This document shows, piece after piece, positions 7,549 through 17,078 of a stretch of DNA of 44,984 bases. The first letter of the stretch is position 1. Every line of letters begins with the position of its first letter. The position numbers and the translations under genes are program-made. The DNA is from an uncultured Saprospiraceae bacterium (GTDB taxonomy: Bacteria > Bacteroidota > Bacteroidia > Chitinophagales > Saprospiraceae), in assembly GCA_937950315.1 (NCBI GenBank), contig CALFDU010000055.1:1-44984 (forward strand), read 5' to 3'. The notes beneath the pieces are model-generated. The model worked only from the letters and a program-made list of their open reading frames with translations, was not told the DNA's origin and searched no databases.

Positions 7549-8487
7549 TTATAATTTTACTGCACCTTCTCCATTGATAAGAGAGATGTAGGCTTGTGAT
7601 TCTATTTTATTTTGTTTTAGATGCTTCACCAAAGATGCTGCTACGTTTTCTGCAACCAAGCTATTTTGACACAATGCAAAAAGAGAAGGTCCAGCACCAC
7701 TGATTGAAAAACCTAATGCTTTTTCTTTCAACGCTATTTCTTTTAAGTCATAGAAATGAGGAATCAATTTAGCTCTTTGAGGTTCAATTATTACATCATT
7801 TAAAGATCTTTGTAGGAGTTCAAAATCAGAACGGTATAAGCTTGCTACAAATGCAGCGATATTTCCTGTTTGTTCTATCATCTGATTGAGGCTTATTGTA
7901 TCAGATAAAACACTACGAGATTCAGCTGTAAGGATTGAAATATTGGGATGTACAACTACAGCATAAATACCATAAGGAGAAGGTAGTTTTATGACATCGT
8001 GTTCTTCATTGTTTCTAATTAAAACAATTCCTCCTAATAATGAGGGAGCAACATTGTCAGCATGGTATGCTCCATCTGCTGCTTCTTCACCTTTCATTAC
8101 AAAAGGCAATAATTCTCTTTTGGATAAAGGACATCCAAAATATTCATTGACTGCAAATGCACCAGCTACAGCACTCGCTGCACTTGAACCCATACCACTA
8201 GCAAACGGCATCTTTTTGTAGATCTCTAATTCGATTGGTTCTTCTGTTTTACCTAGGTGCTCGAGCAATGCTTGTGCAGATACACCTGCTGTATTTTTAT
8301 TTATGTCCTTAGGCAATTTGTTCTCAGCACCATGTATGGCTCTGATTTTTAAACCTGGTTCTTTGCCTGGGTATATTTTAATTTCATCACCTGGTCCATT
8401 GATGGCAAACCCTAAAATGTCGTATCCTACTGCTACGTTGGCAACAGTGGCAGGGGCAAATACTTTTAATCCAACAAAACCGCTCAT
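7549..8487 (-). CDS. thrB: homoserine kinase
   Basis: ThrB phosphorylates L-homoserine with ATP to O-phosphohomoserine in the cytoplasm. This GHMP-family kinase (312 residues) has the ATP-binding motif PFASGMGSSAA (94-104), the N-terminal APATVANVAVGYDILGFA segment typical of homoserine kinases, and the C-terminal GAGPSLFAL motif. It lies between thrA (21 bases upstream) and thrC (3 bases downstream), completing the pathway from aspartate semialdehyde to threonine. Confidence 0.97.
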   Translation of the reverse strand: MSGFVGLKVFAPATVANVAVGYDILGFAINGPGDEIKIYPGKEPGLKIRAIHGAENKLPKDINKNTAGVSAQALLEHLGKTEEPIELEIYKKMPFASGMGSSAASAVAGAFAVNEYFGCPLSKRELLPFVMKGEEAADGAYHADNVAPSLLGGIVLIRNNEEHDVIKLPSPYGIYAVVVHPNISILTAESRSVLSDTISLNQMIEQTGNIAAFVASLYRSDFELLQRSLNDVIIEPQRAKLIPHFYDLKEIALKEKALGFSISGAGPSLFALCQNSLVAENVAASLVKHLKQNKIESQAYISLINGEGAVKL

Positions 8488-8508
8488 AAATCTCTGATAA
8501 TCAAATTG

Positions 8509-10974
8509 TTAGTAATCAAAACTTTCTATAGCAATTTGCATAATTTCCGAGAAAACACCTGCGGCCGTCACGTTAGCTCCAGCTCCTGGTCCCGAGACTA
8601 CTAGAGGCGAATCGGTATACCTTGAGGTATTGAATGAAATCATATTGTCGCTATTAGATAAATTATAAAATGGACTTGAGCTGTCTACCGAATTTAATTC
8701 AATTTTGGCTTTACCATTTTCAAATGAGGCAATGTACCTCAATCTTTCATTTTTACTTTCTGCTTCTTTAATCAACTTAACAAAATGATCATCATGTTTT
8801 ATCAAGGACTCAAAAAACAAATCTACTGATTCTTGATCTATACAATCTTGTGGAAGAATTGCTTTTAGATCTACTTCTGATTGATCAATATTGTATCCAG
8901 ACTCTCTTGCTAAGATTGTTATTTTCCTTCTTACATCTGAGCCACTCAAATCATCTCTTGGGTCAGGTTCGGTATACCCTAATTTTTGTGCTTCTTTTAC
9001 AATATCATGAAAACTAGAATCACTTGAAAAGTTATTGAAAATGTATGATAGAGAACCACTTAAAACTGCCTCAATTTTGGTTATGCTATCGCCACTGTTT
9101 CTAAGACTTTTTATAGTAGAAATTATTGGTAACCCAGCACCTACATTTGTTTCGATTAAGAACTTGGTATTCTTCTTTTTTGCAAGATCTTTTAGTTCTT
9201 TATAAAATTCAAATTTGGCCGAACTAGCCACTTTATTTGGAGTAGAAATAGAGATACTACTTTCTAAAATTTTCTTATAAAAATCAGGAATTGTTTTGGA
9301 GGCAGTATTGTCTACAAAAATTGAATTAGATAAATTCAACTTAATCATTTTGTCTACAAAATTTTCGGGATTGGCAAGTTCTTCACTTTCAGACAAATTT
9401 TGTTCCCAATTTTCCAAGTCAATTCCAAAAGGATCGAAATGCATTTTTCGACTGTTTGAAATTCCAATTAGTTTTAAATCAATACCCTTCGACTCAAGAA
9501 TATTAGCTTTAAATTCTTTTAGTTGTTGAATGAGAGTTCCACCAATTAATCCAGTCCCAACAATAAATAAGTTGAGTGTTTTGATTGTGTTGTGGAAGAA
9601 AGTATCATGTATTAAGTTAAGTGCTTTTTCTTCGTCACTAGATTTGATCGCAAAAGATATATTTAGTTCTGAAGACCCTTGCGCGATGGCTTCGATATTG
9701 ACTCCATTTCTTCCTAAAGTTGAAAATAATTTTCCAGCAATTCCAGGTTGATTTTTCATTGCTTCCCCAACAGCTGCAATAATGCAAATGTCTTTTTCAA
9801 TTTCGACTTCCCCAATGTCTTTGTTTTCTATTTCTTTTTGAAATTCATCTTTCAGAATTTCTTTAGCAATCTTAGATTTTTCTTCTTTGATAGCAACACA
9901 TATTGAATGTTCTGATGAGGCCTGGGTAATTAGAATTACATTGATATTATTGACAGCCAAACTACTAAACATTCTTGAAGCCACACCAGGTACTCCCTGC
10001 ATTCCTGATCCAGACAAAGTCAGAAGTACCAATCCGCCGGAAGAAGATAAACCCTTTATAGCATCTTTGGATTCAGTTATTTTATTGCTGATCAATGTTC
10101 CAGCCGAATCAGGGTTAAATGTGTTTTTTATATAGGTTGGAATTCCTTTGTCGTTTACTGGAAGTATGGTGGGAGGATAGATAACTTTTGCTCCAAAATG
10201 TGACATCTCCATAGCTTCAACATAACTCATTTCATCAATGGTGTATGCTGTTTTCACAAGTTTTGGATTGGTTGTGAGAACACCATCAACGTCTGTCCAT
10301 ATTTCTAAAGCTTCCGCATCAAGTGCTGCAGCAAATAATGCTGCAGTATAATCCGAACCACCCCTTCCAAGTGTGGTTGTTCTGCCATGTTGATCTGACG
10401 CAATGAAACCGGTAATCAGTTTTGTTTTTCCAGTATGTTTTCCGACCTGTTCAACAATATTTTTATAACTATCTTCTATGTAAACTCTTGCGGATCTAAA
10501 TTCACTATTGGTTTTTATAATTTCTCTTGCATCAAGAAATACACTATTCACTCCTTGTGCATTGAAATAATGACTGATAGAAAGATTACTAAGTCTTTCA
10601 CCAAAGCTCATTACATAATCGTAAGACCTATCAGATGCTTCTTTTAATAAAAATACTCCTCTGAGAATATTGGTTAGTTTCAAAAATAGAATGTCTATTT
10701 GCGCAAGCAGATTCACCTTACTCTCGCCGTCCATTAATTCTTCTGCACTATCATAATGACGTTGCTTACAAGTTTCTATTATTTCTAAATATTTTTCATT
10801 TCCTCTTGAGGCAGTATCGATCATACTTATGAGTTGATCTGTAGTTCCACCAAAGGCGGAACAAACAATGCATAGCTCCTGGCCAGATTGTATTCTAGGT
10901 TTTACAATCGATAGAATGTTCTTTATTCTTTCTGGTTTACCGACAGATGAACCACCAAATTTTAAAACAATCAT
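8509..10974 (-). CDS. thrA: bifunctional aspartokinase / homoserine dehydrogenase
   Basis: This 821-residue fusion catalyses the first and third steps of threonine and methionine synthesis: aspartate to aspartyl phosphate, and aspartate semialdehyde to homoserine. The aspartokinase domain (about 1-300) starts with the diagnostic KFGGSSVG and contains GRGGSDYTAALFA and WTDVDGVLTTNP. Two ACT-type regulatory segments (about 316-460) are expected to bind threonine. The dehydrogenase begins at about 467 with the dinucleotide-binding IVGTGLIGG, followed by LSGSLSYIFNNF and the GYTEPDPRDDLSGSDVRRK catalytic region. It is the first gene of thrABC. Allosteric control is inferred from the ACT domains. 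I saw no threonine-rich leader peptide or attenuator in the 156 bases upstream. Confidence 0.97.
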   Translation of the reverse strand: MIVLKFGGSSVGKPERIKNILSIVKPRIQSGQELCIVCSAFGGTTDQLISMIDTASRGNEKYLEIIETCKQRHYDSAEELMDGESKVNLLAQIDILFLKLTNILRGVFLLKEASDRSYDYVMSFGERLSNLSISHYFNAQGVNSVFLDAREIIKTNSEFRSARVYIEDSYKNIVEQVGKHTGKTKLITGFIASDQHGRTTTLGRGGSDYTAALFAAALDAEALEIWTDVDGVLTTNPKLVKTAYTIDEMSYVEAMEMSHFGAKVIYPPTILPVNDKGIPTYIKNTFNPDSAGTLISNKITESKDAIKGLSSSGGLVLLTLSGSGMQGVPGVASRMFSSLAVNNINVILITQASSEHSICVAIKEEKSKIAKEILKDEFQKEIENKDIGEVEIEKDICIIAAVGEAMKNQPGIAGKLFSTLGRNGVNIEAIAQGSSELNISFAIKSSDEEKALNLIHDTFFHNTIKTLNLFIVGTGLIGGTLIQQLKEFKANILESKGIDLKLIGISNSRKMHFDPFGIDLENWEQNLSESEELANPENFVDKMIKLNLSNSIFVDNTASKTIPDFYKKILESSISISTPNKVASSAKFEFYKELKDLAKKKNTKFLIETNVGAGLPIISTIKSLRNSGDSITKIEAVLSGSLSYIFNNFSSDSSFHDIVKEAQKLGYTEPDPRDDLSGSDVRRKITILARESGYNIDQSEVDLKAILPQDCIDQESVDLFFESLIKHDDHFVKLIKEAESKNERLRYIASFENGKAKIELNSVDSSSPFYNLSNSDNMISFNTSRYTDSPLVVSGPGAGANVTAAGVFSEIMQIAIESFDY

Positions 10975-11077
10975 TATTTTGCTTTTATCAAATTACCAAT
11001 CAAGGGTAGTAGCAGGTAAATAAAGCATAAATCGAGCCACACACATTATAGGATAATGTAATGTAACTTAAGAGCAT

Positions 11078-11113
11078 AAAAAAAGGCCCTTTGGTGTATC
11101 AAAGAGCCTTTAA
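11078..11113 (-). terminator. rho-independent terminator of the aldehyde dehydrogenase gene
   Basis: Read on the minus strand, a stem AAAGGCTCTTTG / CAAAGGGCCTTT (positions 11111-11100 and 11093-11082, one mismatch) encloses a 6-base loop and is followed by a run of seven or eight T residues. It begins about 20 bases after the dehydrogenase stop codon and separates that gene from the thr operon. Confidence 0.88.
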
Positions 11114-11130
11114 AATATATTATTTCTTCG

Positions 11131-12660
11131 TTAGAAGTTAAATTCAATTCCTTGAGCTAAAGGTACATCATCACTATAATTGATGGTATTGGTTTGTCGT
11201 CTCATATAGGCTTTCCATGAATCAGAGCCAGATTCTCTTCCTCCACCAGTTTCTTTCTCTCCACCAAAAGCACCGCCGATTTCCGCACCAGATGTTCCAA
11301 TGTTTACATTTGCAATACCACAATCAGACCCTCCTGCAGCCAAGAAAAGTTCAGCATCCTTTAGATTATTGGTCATAATTGCAGATGAAAGTCCTTGTGG
11401 AACATCATTCTGGATAGCGATGGCATTGTGTAGATCGCCACTATATTTGATTAAATATAGAAGTGGAGCGAATGTTTCATGTTGGACTATGGCTAAGTCA
11501 TTGGTTACTTCAGCGATTGAAGGACTTACATAGCAGCCACTTGAATATTCATCGCCACTTAACTGTTTACCTTCTACCACAAAATTTCCTCCTTGTTCTT
11601 TAACGGCTTCGATAGACTTAAGATAAGCGTTTACAGAGTCGGTATCGATAAGAGGACCAATGTGATTGTTGGTGTCCAAAGGATTACCAATTTTTAATTG
11701 GGTATACGCAGAAGCGATATTTTCTTTTACTGTATCGTAAATACTTTCATGAATGATTAATCTTCTGGTCGAAGTACATCTTTGTCCACATGTTCCTACA
11801 GCACCAAATACTGCTCCAGTTAATACTACTTTAAGGTCAGCAGAAGGAGTGATTATGATCGCATTGTTTCCACCTAACTCGAGTAAAGATCTACCTAATC
11901 GTGCGGCAACATCTTGTCCTACAGCTCTACCCATTCTTGTACTTCCGGTAGCAGAGATAAGGGGTATTCTTTTATCATTGGTCAACCATTTACCAACCGT
12001 TGCATCACCTGTGATAATGCTTGATATGCCTTCTGGCAAATTATTTTCTTTTAGAACGTCGTTAAGGATTTTCTGACAAGCGACACTGCACATAGGAGTT
12101 TTTTCACTTGCTTTCCACACGCATACATTTCCACAAACCATTGCTATCATTGAGTTCCAAGCCCAAACTGCTACAGGAAAATTGAAGGCTGAAATGATTC
12201 CAACGATACCAATAGGATGCCATTGTTCGTACATTCTATGTTCTGGTCTTTCTGAGTGCATAGAAAGTCCATACAATTGTCTTGATAAGCCTACTGCAAA
12301 ATCACAGATGTCAATCATCTCTTGAACTTCACCCCATCCTTCTTGTAAGCTCTTGCCCATTTCATATGAAACAAGTCTACCTAGGGCGTCTTTGTGTTTT
12401 CTCAGAGCGTCACCATATTGTCTTACAATTTCACCTCTTTTCGGTGCAGGCATTTTTCTCCATTCAATGAAAGCAGATTGTGCTGTTTTGAGGACATCTT
12501 GGTATTGGGCTTCTGTTGTTGTGCTTACTTTTCCAATTAATTTTCCATCTACAGGGGAGAAAGAAGAAATGTAGTCTGCAGAACTGTGAGATGAAACACC
12601 TGTCCAGGTGCCATTATTATTTTCTTCTAGGTGTAACTCTTTTAAGAAATCTAAATTCAT
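11131..12660 (-). CDS. ALDH7-type aldehyde dehydrogenase (probable L-aminoadipate-semialdehyde dehydrogenase)
   Basis: An NAD(P)-dependent aldehyde dehydrogenase of 509 residues. The nucleophile is C295 in GTCGQRCTSTRRL, the general base is E261 in LELGGNNA, and N160 in ISAFNFPVAVW stabilises the intermediate. The wording of these motifs (MYEQWHPIGIVGIISAFNFPVAVW, GQRCTSTRRL) is that of the ALDH7A1/AmaB group (antiquitin), which oxidises alpha-aminoadipate semialdehyde in lysine degradation. That assignment rests on motif resemblance, and no other lysine-catabolism gene is nearby. It has its own strong terminator downstream, and a second terminator lies 25 bases upstream of its start, so it is probably monocistronic. 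Confidence 0.92.
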   Translation of the reverse strand: MNLDFLKELHLEENNNGTWTGVSSHSSADYISSFSPVDGKLIGKVSTTTEAQYQDVLKTAQSAFIEWRKMPAPKRGEIVRQYGDALRKHKDALGRLVSYEMGKSLQEGWGEVQEMIDICDFAVGLSRQLYGLSMHSERPEHRMYEQWHPIGIVGIISAFNFPVAVWAWNSMIAMVCGNVCVWKASEKTPMCSVACQKILNDVLKENNLPEGISSIITGDATVGKWLTNDKRIPLISATGSTRMGRAVGQDVAARLGRSLLELGGNNAIIITPSADLKVVLTGAVFGAVGTCGQRCTSTRRLIIHESIYDTVKENIASAYTQLKIGNPLDTNNHIGPLIDTDSVNAYLKSIEAVKEQGGNFVVEGKQLSGDEYSSGCYVSPSIAEVTNDLAIVQHETFAPLLYLIKYSGDLHNAIAIQNDVPQGLSSAIMTNNLKDAELFLAAGGSDCGIANVNIGTSGAEIGGAFGGEKETGGGRESGSDSWKAYMRRQTNTINYSDDVPLAQGIEFNF

Positions 12661-12684
12661 TTGGTTTTATTTAGTATTGGATAT

Positions 12685-12710
12685 AAAAAAACCCTTCGAA
12701 AAGGGTTTTT
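12685..12710 (-). terminator. rho-independent terminator after the 42-residue membrane microprotein
   Basis: A stem of AAACCCTT and AAGGGTTT around a short central loop, with A and T tracts on both sides so that it can work in either direction. On the minus strand it follows the small ORF at 12721-12849 by about 10 bases and precedes the aldehyde dehydrogenase start at 12660. Nothing on the plus strand upstream needs it, which supports a short minus-strand transcript ending here. Confidence 0.82.
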
Positions 12711-12720
12711 GTTTCTTTAT

Positions 12721-12849
12721 CTACATCACGTTTCCGTCGACATGATTGTATAAATAGATCAAAAGAATGATGAATAGAAATAGGGCGAATAAAAATTTAC
12801 CTAAGCAGGATCCTTTTCTTCCCCATTTAATGTTGCTTCCTTCACTCAT
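12721..12849 (-). CDS. 42-residue single-pass membrane microprotein (unrecognised)
   Basis: An ATG at 12849 opens a 42-residue frame ending at a TAG (12721-12723). The product begins MSEGSNIKWGRKGSCLGK, then has one strongly hydrophobic helix at about residues 19-33 (FLFALFLFIILLIYL) and a short polar tail with YNHVDGNVM. The positive residues before the helix suggest an N-in, C-out orientation. A clean rho-independent terminator starts about 10 bases after the stop, and the region is otherwise an unexplained gap between pepP and the aldehyde dehydrogenase. The combination of start, membrane helix and dedicated terminator makes a real small gene plausible. I recognise no family and propose no function. 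Confidence 0.6.
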   Translation of the reverse strand: MSEGSNIKWGRKGSCLGKFLFALFLFIILLIYLYNHVDGNVM

Positions 12850-12918
12850 TGTTATTTGTTTTAAATATTTACTGCAAAGAAAGGCTATTTATCATTTTTA
12901 TTAAAGCAAAAATTGAAA

Positions 12919-14682
12919 TTAAATAGGTGAGCATTGAGGTTTAAGCCAATTCTGCAATTCTTCATCCAAATGTGGACTCAATTTCTCCCAAACTAAGCGA
13001 TGATAATGGTTTAACCACTCAATTTGTGCATTATTCATCAATTTCTTGTCAATAGGCTTCTTATCAATAGGGTATAAGGTGATTGTTTCAAACTTAAGAT
13101 AATTGGGAGTATCGGCATTTACTGTTACAACAAGGTTCTCTATTCTGACACCAAAGCCGTCTTTTTTATAATATCCTGGTTCATTTGAGGTAACCATTCC
13201 TAACTTTATTTCTGCTTTTCCACGGGCTGAATTTCCTGAATCAAATCCTTGGGGTCCTTCATGAACGTTTAAAAAATGACCTACGCCATGGCCAGTACCA
13301 TGCGCATAATTCATTCCTTCTTGCCATAAATGCTGACGAGCAAGTAGATCAAGTTGAACACCTTTTGTTCCTTTTGGAAATTGCGCCATAGCCAAATCGA
13401 TGTGTCCCATGAGAACCAATGTGTATGCTTTTTTTTGTTCTTCATTAGGTTCACCAAAGGAAAAGGTTCTGGTAATATCTGTAGTGCCTTCATAAAACTG
13501 TGCCCCTGAATCGCATAGTAGCCAACCGTTACCATTTATTATTTTGGCTGTATCTTTTTTTGCTCTATAATGTATGATTGCTCCGTTACTATTGAAGCCT
13601 ACAATAGGGGAGAAACTCTTACCAAAGTAATTTTCTTGTTGGGCTCTAAAATGGGTTAATTTTTCACCAAAGTCAAATTCACTTATTCCGTTATGCATAT
13701 TATTTTCTAACCAATTAAAGGCCATGGAAAGAGCTACACCATCTTTAATCATTGACTTTTTGAAGTTTTCTAGTTCTACATCGTTCTTTTCTGCCTTTAA
13801 AATATTCGGTATACTCGGACTATTGATGACCAGTGTTGAATCTATGCAATCATGGTGGTAAGCGTTACAAATTGTGTGGTCAAGAAGAATCGGTTCTTTT
13901 AAGTTTTTTAAATCTTCATCTAAAGACTCATATGGCCTAATCGTTATATCTAATTCTCTTAAGTAATCTTTTAGTTGTATGATTTTTATTTCATCAATGT
14001 AAAGGTAATTCTTCTCTGAACCAATGAGGAGAAAGCACATTGCAACTGGATTATATTCAATATCTTTCGATCTAATATTTAGCGTCCATGCAATTTCATC
14101 TAAGGCTGCAAGTAAGATGTATTTTGCTTTTTTAACAAAGATGTGTTTTCTAATTTCAGTGATTTTGGTTTTTGCAGCTTTGCCAGTAAAAATATCATCT
14201 AATTTGAAAGCTTTGGAGTTGGGCAGAGGTGGTTGATTGGTCCAAGCCTCAGCAATAAGGTCTAAGTGAGTGACTAATTTTATGTTGTGTTTATTTAATT
14301 GAGATCTTAAAGATATTTCTTGTGCTTTGGAACAGGTTAGGCCATTGATGGCTACTGTATCACCGTCATTAAGGTTGCTGCATAACCATTCAATGTACCC
14401 AGGAGAGGTTCTATCAACGATTTTGTGCAGATTAAATGTAGAAATGCTCAATTGTTGTTCAGCTTGAAGAAAATATCTAGAATCTGTCCATAAACCCGCG
14501 TGATTATGTGTAACCAATGCAGTTCCGGCGGATCCATCAAATCCTGTTATCCATTCTCGACCTTTCCAGTGGCCAGAAATATATTCACTTTGATGTGGAT
14601 CGCTAGAAGAAACAATAAGCGCATCTATATGATGTTTTTTTAACAGGGCCCTAACCCCCGTAATACGGGCGTTTATACTCAT
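12919..14682 (-). CDS. pepP: M24 family Xaa-Pro aminopeptidase (three-domain type)
   Basis: This cytoplasmic metallopeptidase removes the N-terminal residue from peptides with proline in position two. The 587 residues fit the three-domain, eukaryote-like aminopeptidase P (XPNPEP1 type) rather than the shorter E. coli PepP. Two creatinase-like N-terminal domains span about 1-310. The pita-bread catalytic domain follows, with metal ligands visible in LLCDSGAQFYEGTTDITRT, HGTGHGVGH (461-469), TSNEPGYYKKDGFGVRIEN and the final IEN region. The C-terminal stretch after about 540 ends with the ALYPID-like segment found in this subgroup. No signal peptide is present. It is divergent from rpoN across a 143-base gap. 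Confidence 0.94.
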   Translation of the reverse strand: MSINARITGVRALLKKHHIDALIVSSSDPHQSEYISGHWKGREWITGFDGSAGTALVTHNHAGLWTDSRYFLQAEQQLSISTFNLHKIVDRTSPGYIEWLCSNLNDGDTVAINGLTCSKAQEISLRSQLNKHNIKLVTHLDLIAEAWTNQPPLPNSKAFKLDDIFTGKAAKTKITEIRKHIFVKKAKYILLAALDEIAWTLNIRSKDIEYNPVAMCFLLIGSEKNYLYIDEIKIIQLKDYLRELDITIRPYESLDEDLKNLKEPILLDHTICNAYHHDCIDSTLVINSPSIPNILKAEKNDVELENFKKSMIKDGVALSMAFNWLENNMHNGISEFDFGEKLTHFRAQQENYFGKSFSPIVGFNSNGAIIHYRAKKDTAKIINGNGWLLCDSGAQFYEGTTDITRTFSFGEPNEEQKKAYTLVLMGHIDLAMAQFPKGTKGVQLDLLARQHLWQEGMNYAHGTGHGVGHFLNVHEGPQGFDSGNSARGKAEIKLGMVTSNEPGYYKKDGFGVRIENLVVTVNADTPNYLKFETITLYPIDKKPIDKKLMNNAQIEWLNHYHRLVWEKLSPHLDEELQNWLKPQCSPI

Positions 14683-14726
14683 ATTATAATAATTTGTAAT
14701 ATATAACTCATTAATTTGGAACGAAC

Positions 14727-14758
14727 TTTGTATTAAAGAATATTATAATGTAAGTTTG
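14727..14758 (+). promoter_or_regulatory. Bacteroidota-type promoter of rpoN
   Basis: TTTG at 14727-14730, a 20-base spacer, then TAAGTTTG at 14751-14758 match the Bacteroidota primary sigma consensus (-33 TTTG, -7 TAnnTTTG) exactly. The -7 element lies 67 bases before the rpoN ATG, giving a leader of about 60 bases. Confidence 0.75.
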
Positions 14759-14825
14759 GTATTCCTTAATTAATCCCAAGAACACGAAACCTACAAATTA
14801 ATATTAGTGTTTAAAAAACATAACT

Positions 14826-16316
14826 ATGTTAAAGCAGAGATTATCGCATAAAATGTTGCAAAAGCTGTCCCCGCAGCAAATTCAGCTTATGAAGCTGTTA
14901 CAAATTCCGACAGCAACATTGGATCAGAGAATCAAGGAAGAATTAGAGGCGAATCCGGCTCTTGATGAAGGGGAAGATGAAAATGATACATCTGAAATCT
15001 ACGACCTTGACGAGAATAAAGAAGAAAAAGAGGATACGGAAGAGTTTGAGCTAGATGATTATTTGAATGAATACATAGAAGATGATCCCACACTGTATAG
15101 ATTAACAAACGAAAAGTTTGTATCTGAAGAAGAGTCTAGAAAAATGCCAATTGCTGTTTCAGATACTTTTCATGAGTACTTGGAGGCACAACTTGGTTTA
15201 GAGGATATAGTAGATGAAAGAAGAATGACTATTGCTAAGCAAGTAATAGGAAGTATTGACTTAGATGGTTATTTAAGAAGGGATTCATTTTCAATAATTG
15301 ATGATCTATTATTTTCACAAAATGTGGTTGCTTCCGAGAAGGAGGTTGATGAGGCAATTGGGATGATACAGACTTTTGATCCACCAGGAATTTGCTCAAG
15401 AAATTTACAAGAGAGCTTGATTATTCAATTGGGTCAAAAAGATAAAAATAATGTGGATGCTCTTACAAAAAGAGCTAAACTAAATGCGCAAAAGATTTTG
15501 TTGAATCACTTTGATGAATTCACAAAAAAGCATTACAAGAAACTTCAAAAAAATCTCTTTTTATCAGAGTCTGAGTTAAGAGATGCTATCAATGAGATAT
15601 TGAAGCTAAATCCGAAACCGGCTAGTGGATATGCACAGACTATTTCAAGTACAAATCAATATATCGTTCCTGACTTTATTATAACCAATAGAGATGGTGA
15701 ACTTGATCTTGTATTGAATAGTAAAAATGCTCCGGACCTCATGATCAATGATAATTATCTTGACATGTTGAAAAGTTTCAAGGTAAATACAAATGGCAGA
15801 AGAGCTTCTACAAAAGAAAAAGAGGCTATCATGTTTATCAAGCAAAAAATCGATTCAGCAAAATGGTTTATCGATGCGATTAAGCAGCGACAAGAAACAC
15901 TTTACAATACGATGTATTCTATCCTACAGTTTCAATATGACTTCTTTAGTACGGGTGATGAAAGAAAGTTGAAACCAATGATATTAAAAGATATAGCAGA
16001 GATTACTGCCTTAGATATTTCAACTGTTTCTAGGGTTGCAAATAGTAAGTTTGTTCAGACGGAGTTTGGTACTAAAAGACTAAAGGACTTTTTCTCTGAA
16101 TCGTTGCAAACGCAGGACGGGCAGGAGGTTTCTACGCTTGAGGTAAAGAATATTCTATCAGATATTATTTCTGGAGAGGATAAGAAAAAGCCATTATCAG
16201 ACGAGAAACTAAAGGATTTCTTACAACAAAAAGGTTATAATATAGCTAGAAGAACGGTTGCTAAATATAGAGAGCAATTAAATATTCCAGTAGCAAGATT
16301 AAGAAAAGAGATATAG
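14826..16316 (+). CDS. rpoN: RNA polymerase sigma-54 factor
   Basis: RpoN directs RNA polymerase to -24/-12 promoters and depends on AAA+ activator proteins. At 496 residues it has the normal length. Region I is the glutamine- and leucine-rich start (LSPQQIQLMKLLQIPTATL), followed by an acidic linker (about 48-75), the core-binding domain, and the DNA-binding domain with the near-invariant RpoN box ARRTVAKYRE at 474-483. A textbook Bacteroidota promoter lies upstream. It converges on the TPR/ECF pair with three bases between stop codons and only a weak hairpin there. No AAA+ enhancer-binding protein gene is in the window, so its regulon is not visible here. Confidence 0.98.
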   Translation: MLKQRLSHKMLQKLSPQQIQLMKLLQIPTATLDQRIKEELEANPALDEGEDENDTSEIYDLDENKEEKEDTEEFELDDYLNEYIEDDPTLYRLTNEKFVSEEESRKMPIAVSDTFHEYLEAQLGLEDIVDERRMTIAKQVIGSIDLDGYLRRDSFSIIDDLLFSQNVVASEKEVDEAIGMIQTFDPPGICSRNLQESLIIQLGQKDKNNVDALTKRAKLNAQKILLNHFDEFTKKHYKKLQKNLFLSESELRDAINEILKLNPKPASGYAQTISSTNQYIVPDFIITNRDGELDLVLNSKNAPDLMINDNYLDMLKSFKVNTNGRRASTKEKEAIMFIKQKIDSAKWFIDAIKQRQETLYNTMYSILQFQYDFFSTGDERKLKPMILKDIAEITALDISTVSRVANSKFVQTEFGTKRLKDFFSESLQTQDGQEVSTLEVKNILSDIISGEDKKKPLSDEKLKDFLQQKGYNIARRTVAKYREQLNIPVARLRKEI

Positions 16317-16319
16317 ATT

Positions 16320-17063
16320 TTATCTAGATAGTATTCTAATCATTTTCTTTCTTTTCTTGTCAAGAATAGGATAAGGAATTGTAGGATTTGACAATAATTG
16401 TATCGCCTCTTTAGGATCATCTGTTCCTATTTTGGATAAGGCTAAATAGTAATTGACAGGTACCTTTTTATAATTCTGAAGTTCTTTATCTTCTAATATA
16501 TCTTGTGCTTCTTCAAATTTGTTTACAAATAAAAGAGAGACTGCCATGTAAAATTTGTGTTTGGGATTCTGGTCTATTTTCAGCAGTTTTTCAAATTCAA
16601 TTATGGCATTTTTATAATCTCGTTTATTGTAGAATCCATAGGCATCTACTTTTGATTCTTTATCGGTACTTCTGGTACCGTCAATATCTGTAAAGGGAAC
16701 AAGATTATCAGCAAGGAGGAAGTCTTTATCATACGATCCACCTTTGTTTATTTGTGTATATAAATAAGCTAGGGCAACTAAGAAAATAATTCCAAAAGCT
16801 GCAAACCACTTCCTTCGATTACTGGGTTTGTTGACATTTGCGGAAGCGGGAATAAATTTATTTTCCAAAGCTTTTACTTCAGCCAATTTAGTCTGTAATG
16901 CAGATCTTCTAATTCCTTCATTGAGTAAGTTGAATTCATCCTTATAAGTTTGAAAATCTGTATCATTTTTAACTATCTGCATTTCTAATTCAGATAGACT
17001 TTCGTTGTTTAAAAGTTTATCAATGATGTTTTGATAAAGCTCCAATTTTTGTTCCTCCTTCAT
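16320..17063 (-). CDS. TPR-containing single-pass membrane protein, putative anti-sigma partner
   Basis: A 247-residue protein with a cytoplasmic N-terminal part (1-85) containing short helices, one membrane segment at about 86-103 (WFAAFGIIFLVALAYLY), and a C-terminal half with TPR-like helical pairs (about 135-235, for example YGFYNKRDYKNAIIEFEKLLKIDQNP). It starts 15 bases after an ECF sigma factor gene. The cytosolic N-terminus, single helix and extracytoplasmic repeat domain match the layout of membrane anti-sigma factors, so it probably holds the sigma factor and senses an envelope signal. I see no recognised zinc anti-sigma motif. The regulatory role is inferred from topology and neighbour only. 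Confidence 0.8.
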   Translation of the reverse strand: MKEEQKLELYQNIIDKLLNNESLSELEMQIVKNDTDFQTYKDEFNLLNEGIRRSALQTKLAEVKALENKFIPASANVNKPSNRRKWFAAFGIIFLVALAYLYTQINKGGSYDKDFLLADNLVPFTDIDGTRSTDKESKVDAYGFYNKRDYKNAIIEFEKLLKIDQNPKHKFYMAVSLLFVNKFEEAQDILEDKELQNYKKVPVNYYLALSKIGTDDPKEAIQLLSNPTIPYPILDKKRKKMIRILSR

Positions 17064-17078
17064 GTTTTCTTTAATTGT

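Noticed and set aside
10975-11077. Possible threonine attenuator or riboswitch before thrA
   Set aside because: No leader peptide rich in Thr/Ile and no alternative hairpins; the only strong hairpin belongs to the aldehyde dehydrogenase terminator on the same strand upstream.
16300-16335. Terminator between convergent rpoN and the TPR gene
   Set aside because: Only a 5-base AT stem around TTT is found and there is no T-run, so it is too weak to call.
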